Assembly (NCBI GenBank): GCA_009927705.1
Contig: RFMK01000051.1
Coordinates: 1 to 7,041, forward strand
Length of the DNA: 7,041 nucleotides
Direction: 5' to 3'
Source of the DNA: Actinomycetota bacterium
GTDB taxonomy: Bacteria > Actinomycetota > Actinomycetes > Nanopelagicales > Nanopelagicaceae
Position numbers and translations under genes: made by a program
In this document: positions 1-5,659 of the stretch, piece by piece
Numbering within the stretch: the first letter of the stretch is position 1
Layout of the letters: each line of letters begins with the position of its first letter
The notes under the pieces: generated by a model
What the model saw: the letters and a program-made list of their open reading frames with translations, nothing else
Databases searched by the model: none
Told to the model about the DNA's origin: nothing

Positions 1-1
1 A

Positions 2-43
2 GATAATCCTGAAGGCTTAAATAAGGTGACCATCACCCGCTAG
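2..43 (+). CDS. possible C-terminal tail of an upstream gene (partial)
   Basis: One frame stays open from the left edge of the window to a TAG stop at 41-43 and encodes the short tail DNPEGLNKVTITR. The other two forward frames meet stops almost at once. The stop lies 32 nt before the regulator's ATG, a spacing normal for consecutive genes in a compact genome. The tail is too short to assign to a family, and a 13-codon open stretch can occur by chance, so this is only a plausible gene end. Confidence 0.25.
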   Translation, partial: DNPEGLNKVTITR

Positions 44-55
44 TCTCTCTACGTT
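26..55 (+). promoter_or_regulatory. weak candidate promoter of the GntR regulator
   Basis: GTGACC (26-31) resembles a -35 box. It is followed after 18 bp by TACGTT (50-55), which keeps the T, A and final T of a -10 box. Transcription would start near 62, giving a leader of about 14 nt that carries the GAGAGGA ribosome site at 62-68. A 5-bp hairpin (GGTGA/TCACC, 25-37) overlaps the -35 box. Neither box is strong, and read-through from an upstream gene is equally possible. No DasR-like operator is visible here, so there is no sign of autoregulation. Confidence 0.22.
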
Positions 56-75
56 TGTTGTGAGAGGATTTTCAA

Positions 76-789
76 ATGGCGCGCACTTCACGTAAACCAA
101 AGCATGTCGAACTTAGTGAAAAGCTCACCAACCGCTTTGCAAAATTAAAGCCACATTCTCAGATCCCGTCTGCACGCCAATTATCGTCAACGTATGGCGT
201 ATCAACTATGACAATTCGCCAAGCACTTTCATCATTACAAAGCGATGGTCTCATTTATACCATTCCAGGTTCTGGAACATATGTGTCCGGAGAAAAGCTT
301 TCAAAACGACTGGTGTTTGTCTCGTTCTCGGAAGAGATTCGGGAAAAAGGTATGAAGCCAAGTTCAAAGATTCTAAAGGCTGAACGAGTAGAAGTGACAA
401 ACAAAAAACTAGCCAACATCTTACAGATTCCAGTTGGTGATGCTGCATATCGAATCATGAGAGTCAGGCTCGCAGATGGTCTCCCATTAGCAATTGAAGA
501 TACTTTTGTTCCCTGCGATAACGCACCTGGGCTCCTAGACCAAGACCTTAAGACATCTTTATATGAGATATTCAAAAATGTATATGAAAAGCCAGTGGTT
601 CGTGCCGATTCGGCGGTCTCGCCAATACTCCTAGATAAGCAACAAGCGGGAATTCTCAAGGCTCCGGTGAACACCCCTTCATTGATGTTCACGTTGACCG
701 CATTTGATATGAGAGGCAGAACGATGGAGCATTGCGTCTCAATAAAGCGAGGAGATAAGTACGACTTTAAGTTTAGTATCCAAGCTTAA
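76..789 (+). CDS. GntR-family (HutC/DasR-type) regulator with UTRA domain
   Basis: A 237-residue cytoplasmic transcription factor. Residues about 12-71 form a winged helix-turn-helix: P31-S-A-R-Q-L leads into STYGVS, then the recognition helix TMTIRQALSSLQ (44-55), then the wing GLIYTIPGSGTYVS (58-71). Residues about 80-232 are a UTRA effector domain, with a typical VGDAAYRIMRVRLADG stretch followed by LPLAIEDTFVP. This architecture and length match the HutC subfamily, which includes DasR and NagR/YvoA; these sense glucosamine-6-P or GlcNAc-6-P and control amino-sugar uptake. The ATG is preceded by GAGAGGA at 7-nt spacing, which supports this start. The stop codon overlaps that of nanE on the other strand. 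Two DasR-like operators lie between nanE and the binding-protein gene, so control of that junction is the likely role. The effector and target are inferred from neighbours and operator similarity. The family call is firm; DasR/NagR orthology is not established. Confidence 0.92.
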   Translation: MARTSRKPKHVELSEKLTNRFAKLKPHSQIPSARQLSSTYGVSTMTIRQALSSLQSDGLIYTIPGSGTYVSGEKLSKRLVFVSFSEEIREKGMKPSSKILKAERVEVTNKKLANILQIPVGDAAYRIMRVRLADGLPLAIEDTFVPCDNAPGLLDQDLKTSLYEIFKNVYEKPVVRADSAVSPILLDKQQAGILKAPVNTPSLMFTLTAFDMRGRTMEHCVSIKRGDKYDFKFSIQA

Positions 790-1490
790 TTAATTGCTTC
801 TAGGAAATTTTTTGTAAGTAAAAATGGATTAGTGATTGCAGTTCCGATACATACTGTCCAAGCTCCAGCATCAAAGGCTTGAGTTACGTGTTCTGGACGA
901 CTAAATCCACCCTCAGCAACTACCGGAATTTTGACTCTCTTTACGAGTTTTTCTACAAGCTTTATATTCGGAAGTGGTGGAGCCGGCTTCTCGGTATAGC
1001 CAGATAAAGTTGTGGCGACAGCTTCACAACCTAACGCTTCTGCAACAATGGCTGCTTCGACAGTGTCAACATCAGCAAGAATTGGAATATTTGTCTCGGC
1101 ACGTACTTGATTGAGAAATTTTTCGAAAGTTACGCCGCCAAGACGCAATCGCTCTGTGGCGTCGACAGCGATAATGGTCGCGCCCGCGGCTTCAAGTTCC
1201 AATACATCTTGAACCGAAGGTGTTATATAGATCGGCGAATTATCCGAATACCGTTTTACTAGGCCAAGAATGGGTTTGTCTGTAACTTTGCCAATAGCGG
1301 CGACATTTGCAATTCCTTGAGCTCGAATTCCAACCGCACCGGCTTGAATAACTGTCAGTGCTTGAGCAGCAATGAAAGCGGGAGTATCAATTGGGGTGCC
1401 GTCGGGAACCTGGCAGGAAACTATCAACCCGCCCTTTACGGAATCGAGTGCCGAAACCTGCTGCGCCCTTGATACAGAAACGTTACGCAA
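786..1490 (-). CDS. nanE: N-acetylmannosamine-6-phosphate 2-epimerase
   Basis: Converts ManNAc-6-P to GlcNAc-6-P in the cytoplasm, joining ManNAc or sialic-acid breakdown to the GlcNAc pathway. It is a TIM-barrel protein with the family landmarks in order: GGLIVSCQ, AGAVGIRAQG, PILGLVKR (catalytic Lys, residue 79 from this start), IYITPS, IIAVDAT, ILADVDTVEAA, CEAVATTLSGYT, PVVAEGG (catalytic Glu, residue 193) and VCIGTAITNP. I chose the TTG at 1490. It has AGGGGG (1501-1496) five bases upstream and gives 234 aa, close to the usual length of about 230, with about 17 residues before GGLIVSCQ, much like E. coli NanE. A longer in-frame form begins at GTG 1544 (252 aa), but that codon has no visible ribosome site and lies inside a predicted operator. 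The gene is divergent from the transporter and convergent with the regulator, sharing stop-codon bases 786-789. The family is nearly certain; the start is moderately certain. Confidence 0.92.
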   Translation of the reverse strand: MRNVSVSRAQQVSALDSVKGGLIVSCQVPDGTPIDTPAFIAAQALTVIQAGAVGIRAQGIANVAAIGKVTDKPILGLVKRYSDNSPIYITPSVQDVLELEAAGATIIAVDATERLRLGGVTFEKFLNQVRAETNIPILADVDTVEAAIVAEALGCEAVATTLSGYTEKPAPPLPNIKLVEKLVKRVKIPVVAEGGFSRPEHVTQAFDAGAWTVCIGTAITNPFLLTKNFLEAIN

Positions 1491-1508
1491 ACTCGCCCCC
1501 TGAACCCA

Positions 1509-1536
1509 TTGACTTATAGGAACCTTACTATAGTTT
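1509..1536 (+). promoter_or_regulatory. candidate promoter of the solute-binding-protein transcript
   Basis: TTGACT (1509-1514, five of six matches to the -35 consensus) is followed after 16 bp by TAGTTT (1531-1536), which keeps the three most conserved -10 bases. Transcription would start near 1543, at the first base of the proximal DasR-like operator, leaving a leader of about 76 nt. A repressor bound there would sit on the start site. The placement fits repression well, but the -10 box is weak and no start site has been measured. Confidence 0.4.
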
Positions 1537-1555
1537 TGGTTCACTGGTCTAGAAC
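1527..1555 (-). promoter_or_regulatory. candidate nanE promoter (mainly a -10 box)
   Basis: On the minus strand TATAGT (1532-1527) matches the -10 consensus at five of six bases. It lies inside the perfect palindrome ACTATAGT (1527-1534), so it reads the same on both strands. The region 17 bp further upstream (GTTCTA, 1555-1550) is a poor -35 box and lies inside the proximal operator. A start near 1520 would give the TTG-initiated nanE a leader of about 30 nt containing AGGGGG. Such a transcript would exclude the GTG start at 1544. This is tentative. Confidence 0.25.
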
Positions 1556-1558
1556 GGT
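1543..1558. promoter_or_regulatory. DasR/NagR-like operator, site 1
   Basis: The bases ACTGGTCTAGAACGGT match 14 of 16 positions of the DasR operator consensus as I recall it (ACTGGTCTAGACCAGT). The left half and centre are perfect, and the two mismatches are in the right half. The site lies between nanE and the binding-protein gene, at the predicted start of the binding-protein transcript and over the -35 region of the predicted nanE promoter. Binding by the regulator at 76-789 is inferred. Confidence 0.62.
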
Positions 1559-1563
1559 GTACC

Positions 1564-1579
1564 GCCGTGTTAGACCAAT
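1564..1579. promoter_or_regulatory. DasR/NagR-like operator, site 2 (one strong half)
   Basis: The right half, TAGACCAAT (1571-1579), matches the DasR consensus at eight of nine bases; the left half is degenerate, giving 10 of 16 overall. Its centre is 21 bp from that of site 1, about two helical turns, so two bound dimers would face the same side of the DNA. TGGTCTA (1545-1551) in site 1 and TAGACCA (1571-1577) here also form a perfect 7-bp inverted repeat with a 19-bp spacer. This favours a paired operator over a chance match. Confidence 0.45.
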
Positions 1580-1618
1580 AGAAACCTTCGGAAGAAAACT
1601 GAAAGAGAAAGAGGAGAG

Positions 1619-2920
1619 ATGCGGTTACGCAAATTACTTACGGTTGCAATCGCGGCCGGCGCCCTCGTTGCCGGTTTTGCTGTTGCTCCGGCCCAAGCTG
1701 CTACTGAGGTCAAGATGATCCTGTGGCCAGGGCCAGAAGGCGAAGCGATGCAGAAAGTCGTGGATGCCTACAACGCAGGACAAGGCAAGAAGGATGGAGT
1801 CGTTGTAAAGCAAGTTTTGCTTAGCCGTGACAATACCTTCGCTAAAGAAGCTGCATTGATGAAAGCAAAGTCCTCCGAATACGATATTTATTTCACCGCT
1901 TCGTATTTGGTTGGACAGCACGCTCCATACTTGAGTGAGATCAAGGGAGTAAATGACATGCTTTATCTCAAGGCATCAATTGATGGCTTGAAGGTAAACA
2001 AGAAGCAGATGGCGCTTCCTTTAGACACCAGCCTTCACTTTATGTATTACAGAACTGATCTTGTAAGTTCTCTTAGCTCCGCTGCCAATACAGCGAAGTA
2101 CAAGCAGATCTCAAAGACTGTTCTTGGCAAAGAACTTTCACCCAACACCGATCCTGAAACCTGGAGCTGGGATGATGCTCTCGCAACAGCTGCATTCTTT
2201 ACACAGAAGTACAATCCAGATTCACCAACGAAGTATGGATATGCACTTCCTGCGAAGAATCTTCTCTACAACACCATGATCTGGAATGACGTTCTATGGG
2301 GACTTGGTGGAAATTGGTATAAGAATGGAGCGCCTAATCTCAATACTGCATCTGGTAAGGCTGCGATTGATGTTTATCGAACCATTTACACTAAGGAACT
2401 CACCTCCCCTGACTCGTCGCAATGGGAGTACGCAGAAACAAATGCGGCACTCACCTCTGGGAATGCGATGATGGCACTTCAGTGGAATGCTGCTTACTCA
2501 GAGTTGAGTAAGACTGGATCCACTTCGGGCAAGGTCGGCATCGCCGCACCTCCTGGAAAAGGACAACGAACACACGTACACGCGCTTGCAGTTGGATTGA
2601 ATAAATTCAGCAAGAAGCAGGCTGCGGCACAAAAGTGGATGAAATACCTCGCTACCGTTCCTGCGATGAAAAATTACGCAGCAGCTGGTGGAGTTCCATC
2701 CATGCCTGAGATCCTCAATACGATGGTTTCAACCAACGCATCATTCGCGAACATCATCACTTACGCAGGTAAGTACGGATACTCCGAGAGCGCTGGCGCA
2801 CGCGAGTTTGATATCTACGCAAAACTCGCAGAAGTCCTTAGCCCTGCTTGGGTCGGACAGAAGACTGCGGACGAAGTAGCTTCCGTTGCTGACGCAGCGC
2901 TGAAGAGTCTACGAAAGTAG
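1619..2920 (+). CDS. extracellular sugar-binding protein of a CUT1 ABC importer
   Basis: A 433-residue secreted binding protein of solute-binding family 1, the ligand-capturing part of a sugar ABC importer. It begins with a classic signal peptide: MRLRK, a hydrophobic core (about 6-23), then a PAQA cleavage site after residue 27. The mature part opens ATEVKMILWPGPEGEAM, the usual first strand and helix. Later features typical of the fold include SLHFMYYRTDL, WSWDDALATAAFF, GLGGNWY and NAMMALQWNAAYSEL. There is no lipobox, and I see no cysteine in the whole protein, so it is not a lipoprotein as drawn. AGAGGAGAG lies immediately before the ATG; the spacing is short (2-4 nt depending on pairing). 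It is the first gene of the transporter unit and follows two DasR-like operators. An amino-sugar ligand (GlcNAc, ManNAc or an oligomer) is inferred from the neighbouring nanE and kinase; the binding residues cannot be read from sequence alone. Confidence 0.9.
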   Translation: MRLRKLLTVAIAAGALVAGFAVAPAQAATEVKMILWPGPEGEAMQKVVDAYNAGQGKKDGVVVKQVLLSRDNTFAKEAALMKAKSSEYDIYFTASYLVGQHAPYLSEIKGVNDMLYLKASIDGLKVNKKQMALPLDTSLHFMYYRTDLVSSLSSAANTAKYKQISKTVLGKELSPNTDPETWSWDDALATAAFFTQKYNPDSPTKYGYALPAKNLLYNTMIWNDVLWGLGGNWYKNGAPNLNTASGKAAIDVYRTIYTKELTSPDSSQWEYAETNAALTSGNAMMALQWNAAYSELSKTGSTSGKVGIAAPPGKGQRTHVHALAVGLNKFSKKQAAAQKWMKYLATVPAMKNYAAAGGVPSMPEILNTMVSTNASFANIITYAGKYGYSESAGAREFDIYAKLAEVLSPAWVGQKTADEVASVADAALKSLRK

Positions 2921-2932
2921 AGATAGCTTCTC

Positions 2933-2952
2933 CGTTCTAAGCAGTTAGAACG
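2933..2952 (+). other. small perfect hairpin after the binding-protein gene
   Basis: CGTTCTAA (2933-2940) pairs perfectly with TTAGAACG (2945-2952) around a GCAG loop, starting 12 nt after the stop codon. It has no T-run and is directly followed by a larger hairpin. It may help protect the 3' end of the binding-protein transcript. No function is demonstrated. Confidence 0.5.
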
Positions 2953-2956
2953 AATC

Positions 2957-2992
2957 AAAGGATGGCTGGCTCGTATGGGTCAGCCATCCTTT
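2957..2992 (+). terminator. strong hairpin, probable partial terminator or mRNA-stabilising element
   Basis: AAAGGATGGCTG (2957-2968) pairs perfectly with CAGCCATCCTTT (2981-2992). The stem can continue inward through G-U and C-G pairs (2969-2972 with 2977-2980) to a GTAT loop, giving about 16 bp. The 3' arm ends in TTT, but the following ATCGTTAT is not a clean T-run, so termination is likely incomplete. Such hairpins between binding-protein and permease genes commonly keep the binding protein more abundant than the membrane parts. No promoter is obvious in the short gap before the permease, so read-through probably feeds it. Confidence 0.6.
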
Positions 2993-3017
2993 ATCGTTAT
3001 AAAAATAGGATTAGGTG

Positions 3018-3884
3018 ATGATCAGACAGCGGAAAGATCGTGTGTCAGCTTTCGTTTTGGCGGCACCGCTTCTTTTGTTCCTATCTGTGCTCGTTGTCTG
3101 GCCCATCTACCTTGGAATAAAAACTGCACTTTCCCGAGATCTATTGAGTGAATTTGAGATTACACCAGCAGGTCTAGACAATTTCCGAACAGTTATTGCA
3201 GCACCAGATTTTTGGAGCGCACTGAGATTTACCATCATCTTCGCTGTTGTCGTCACAATCGTTGAAGGACTTTTGGGATTTGGACTCGCGTTGATTTTTG
3301 ATCGTAAATTCCCGGGCAAGCGGACTCTTTTCTCGATGGTTTTGATTCCCATCATGATTGCGCCATCTCTTATGGCTGTTATGTATCGTCTCATTCTCAA
3401 TGAGAATATTGGTGTTATCCCAGGAGTCTTACAAAAGTTTGGCTGGGAGTTCTCAATCTTCGACCAACGTTACGTCTTCTTCACTCTAGTCACCCTTGAT
3501 GCTATTCAATACACGTCATTTGCCTTCTTGCTCGTATATGCAGCACTACAGAATATTCCCCAAGAGATTTATGAATCAGCCGCAATTGATGGAGCCCGGT
3601 ATCGACAGGTTATTTGGCGCATAACCCTTCCAATCCTTAAGCCAGCTCTGGCAATTATTGCAATGCTGCGCCTCATCGATTCGTTTCGAACCTTTGACAC
3701 CATTTATATCCTCACCGGTGGCGGTCCAGGGATCTCAACACAGACGATTGGTATCTACATATATAAAACAGCATTTATCACCGGAGATTTCGGTCTCGCA
3801 TCTGCAGCATCTGTGACTCTTGTGTTACTCCTTGCGCCACTTATGCCGAAGATCATTAAGCAGTTCAGGCTGGATATCAAATGA
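3018..3884 (+). CDS. CUT1 sugar ABC importer permease, MalF/UgpA-type
   Basis: An inner-membrane permease of 288 residues with six predicted membrane helices, roughly at 10-34, 69-94, 104-125, 152-176, 204-222 and 258-280. The cytoplasmic EAA loop, which docks the ATPase, is visible at about 186-209: ESAAIDGARYRQ followed by WRITLPILKP. LTGGGPG (about 232-238) is typical of MalF-like subunits. I chose ATG 3018 because AGGA (3007-3010) lies 7 nt upstream; the adjoining in-frame GTG at 3015 adds one residue. It follows the binding-protein gene after a hairpin spacer and overlaps the next permease by ATGA, implying translational coupling. It should form a heterodimeric channel with that permease. 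No ATPase gene is in the window. The family is firm; the substrate is inferred from context only. Confidence 0.93.
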   Translation: MIRQRKDRVSAFVLAAPLLLFLSVLVVWPIYLGIKTALSRDLLSEFEITPAGLDNFRTVIAAPDFWSALRFTIIFAVVVTIVEGLLGFGLALIFDRKFPGKRTLFSMVLIPIMIAPSLMAVMYRLILNENIGVIPGVLQKFGWEFSIFDQRYVFFTLVTLDAIQYTSFAFLLVYAALQNIPQEIYESAAIDGARYRQVIWRITLPILKPALAIIAMLRLIDSFRTFDTIYILTGGGPGISTQTIGIYIYKTAFITGDFGLASAASVTLVLLLAPLMPKIIKQFRLDIK

Positions 3885-4696
3885 AGCGAAATCTTTGGGC
3901 GAGTGGGCTTGCAGCGCTCTTTGCTTTCTTTTTCATGCTTCCACTTATTGGTGCGGTCTATACTTCATTTAGAACTGATAACGCAATTGCAAGTGGTCCT
4001 TTCGTGTGGGAATTTGATTCAAAGTTCACTCACTACAAAAATGCTATGGGCGCAGCAGGATATGACTTTGCAAGTTTCTTCCAAAATAGCATTCTCATTT
4101 CGATTGGGACCGTTATTCTCACCACCCTAATTAGCTTGCCAGCCGCGTATTCGATTGTCCGACTTGGTTTTGGTGGCGCGTGGCTACTTCGAATTGCATT
4201 AAGTCTAAGAATTCTTCCAGCGGTATTTTTCATCATTCCTTTCTATAAACTTTTTACGAATCTCTCGATTGTGGATTCGGTTCGCGGCTTAATTCTCGCC
4301 AATACATTTGTGAACATAACCCTTGCATTACTCATATTTTCGAGCACGATTAAAGATTTGCCCTATGAAATCGAAGAAGCGGCGCACGTGGACGGCGCAG
4401 GAGTATTTCGGACACTTACAAGTATTGTGTTTCCCTTAATGGGACCAGGTTTGGCAGCTGTTGGGGTACTAACCTTCATCTTTTCTTGGTCTGACTACCT
4501 CTTTGCAGTTGTTCTCTCGTCAAGTAATGCAACTCCTGTCACAGTTGGAGCAGCAAACTTTGTTACAAGTTATGGCGTGCGTTGGGGAGATATATCCGCA
4601 GCAGTTACATTGTCAGTTTTACCACCATTAATCTTTGCAACTCTAGCTCAGAAATATCTTGTGAAGGGCCTCTCATCAGGAGCTATCAAGGGCTAA
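3881..4696 (+). CDS. CUT1 sugar ABC importer permease, MalG/UgpE-type
   Basis: The second permease subunit, 271 residues, with six predicted helices at about 8-28, 69-94, 100-122, 134-154, 186-210 and 238-258. The EAA loop is clear at about 163-191: EIEEAAHVDGAGVFRTLTS followed by IVFPLMGPG. The C-terminus QKYLVKGLSSGAIKG is the characteristic MalG-type ending. The start codon overlaps the stop of the upstream permease (ATGA, 3881-3884), so the two are likely made in equal amounts. Its stop overlaps the stop of the convergent kinase gene (CTAA, 4693-4696), with no room for a terminator between them. It is the last gene of the rightward transporter unit. Confidence 0.93.
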   Translation: MKRNLWASGLAALFAFFFMLPLIGAVYTSFRTDNAIASGPFVWEFDSKFTHYKNAMGAAGYDFASFFQNSILISIGTVILTTLISLPAAYSIVRLGFGGAWLLRIALSLRILPAVFFIIPFYKLFTNLSIVDSVRGLILANTFVNITLALLIFSSTIKDLPYEIEEAAHVDGAGVFRTLTSIVFPLMGPGLAAVGVLTFIFSWSDYLFAVVLSSSNATPVTVGAANFVTSYGVRWGDISAAVTLSVLPPLIFATLAQKYLVKGLSSGAIKG

Positions 4697-5580
4697 GTGC
4701 GCCACCATTTCATTAACGGACTCACGTCATTCTTGTATTTCTGGGCCACTAGTGGCGCACCCATTAAATGATCTCCAAGCGCCTCGACATACTCAAATTT
4801 CATTGAGCGCTCGAGATTTGAAAGTATTGCGTCTACATAAGTCTTACTTCTTGAGAGACCTCCCTGAATTGCGAGTCGAGGTATAAGTTCATCTCCAGTC
4901 TTCACTTTTGACCATGCGGCACTAATTGTTTCGGCTAATCTTGTTGCACCCTCTTCAAGTATCTTGAGGGCACCCTTTTCGCCTTTTTCTGCGCCCACCG
5001 CAACCGTTTTAGCAGTGCTAATACAAAGTTGAGAAGCTTCCACGCCAGTTGTGTTTTCAAGAGATTTATATTGACGAAGTTCAGTTGCAAGAAGTTCCAC
5101 TAGCCCAATCTCATTATCTCGACCATCGAGAGTCGAGATCGCTTTTCTAAGAGCAGATTGTCCTATCCAAAAACCACCTCCAAAATCGCCAAAGATCGGT
5201 CCTTTCCCGTCGGCGTGACTAAATCGGCCTTCACAAGATGCAATCGCCACAACGCCACCACCAAGTGTTAAGACCACACCATTACTATCTCCGAGAGCTC
5301 CCATATATGAAGCAATACCATCATCCATCACACAAACTTCTTTTGTCTGAAAATACTTTTTGCAAAGCTCACCAAATGGCTCTGGATCACCAACATTTCC
5401 TTGCAAGCCCGTCAAACTCAAATAGGCGCTTTCAAATGACTGAGTTGGTATCTCCTTAAAGATTTTCTCGACTGTTACAAGCACTGCCTCAAACGAATTC
5501 TTAGCAATGGCAAGACTTGTGATGTGATCTCCAATTTTCACACGGGAGCCAGATTGCCCAAGATCTAGCACGAGATTCAT
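4693..5580 (-). CDS. BadF/BadG/BcrA/BcrD-family kinase, probable amino-sugar kinase
   Basis: A 295-residue cytoplasmic ASKHA-fold protein, likely an ATP-dependent kinase for GlcNAc or ManNAc. Landmarks: the phosphate-1 loop LDLGQSGSRVKIG (5-17); VCVMDDGIASYMGAL (82-96), with D86/D87 in the region of the catalytic Asp; the phosphate-2 segment GVVLTLGGGVVAIA (101-114); GPIFGDFGGGFWIGQSALR (127-145); and the adenosine segment LAIQGGLSRS (236-245). Length suits NagK/GspK-type kinases. Oddities: phosphate-2 reads LGGGV where GTGS is usual, and the DEGS(G) segment reads DFGGG. The ATG has no visible Shine-Dalgarno site, but TAGACT lies 6 nt upstream, suggesting a leaderless message. Genomic placement beside nanE and the transporter supports an amino-sugar substrate; GlcNAc versus ManNAc (or glucosamine, MurNAc) cannot be decided. 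A BadF-type protein of other function remains possible. Confidence 0.8.
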   Translation of the reverse strand: MNLVLDLGQSGSRVKIGDHITSLAIAKNSFEAVLVTVEKIFKEIPTQSFESAYLSLTGLQGNVGDPEPFGELCKKYFQTKEVCVMDDGIASYMGALGDSNGVVLTLGGGVVAIASCEGRFSHADGKGPIFGDFGGGFWIGQSALRKAISTLDGRDNEIGLVELLATELRQYKSLENTTGVEASQLCISTAKTVAVGAEKGEKGALKILEEGATRLAETISAAWSKVKTGDELIPRLAIQGGLSRSKTYVDAILSNLERSMKFEYVEALGDHLMGAPLVAQKYKNDVSPLMKWWRT

Positions 5581-5586
5581 GTTGTC

Positions 5587-5616
5587 AGTCTAATTGAATA
5601 GCGAATAGAGGTTGAA
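5587..5616 (-). promoter_or_regulatory. candidate leaderless promoter of the kinase gene
   Basis: On the minus strand TAGACT (5592-5587) fits the actinobacterial TAnnnT -10 motif and ends 6 nt before the kinase ATG, so transcription would begin at or next to the start codon. A weak -35 (TTCAAC, 5616-5611) stands 18 bp upstream and overlaps the opposite-strand -35 box proposed for fprA. No DasR-like site is visible here. Confidence 0.35.
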
Positions 5617-5640
5617 AGGAACTATTCTGCGCCATATAGG
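5612..5640 (+). promoter_or_regulatory. candidate fprA promoter
   Basis: TTGAAA (5612-5617) matches the -35 consensus at five of six positions. It is followed after exactly 17 bp by TATAGG (5635-5640), a -10 box lacking the usual final T. A start near 5647 would leave a leader of about 13 nt containing AAGGAG (5653-5658). If correct, the TTG at 5612 is part of a promoter rather than a start codon. Confidence 0.35.
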
Positions 5641-5659
5641 AAAACGTCCTCCAAGGAGC

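Noticed and set aside
25..37. GGTGA/TCACC hairpin before the regulator as a terminator
   Set aside because: The stem is only 5 bp, has no T-run, and lies within a possible upstream coding tail.
536..542. TAGACCA half-site within the regulator gene
   Set aside because: Only the right half of a DasR-like site is present; the left half matches at about one of seven bases, so it is likely chance.
255..692. 145-codon minus-strand open frame across the regulator
   Set aside because: It lies entirely antisense to a clear GntR/UTRA gene, has no recognisable domain and a composition like a translated reverse frame.
5612..5659. TTG 5612 as the start of fprA
   Set aside because: It would add 16 residues before the normal FAD-binding N-terminus, has poor ribosome-site spacing, and the TTG fits better as part of a -35 box.
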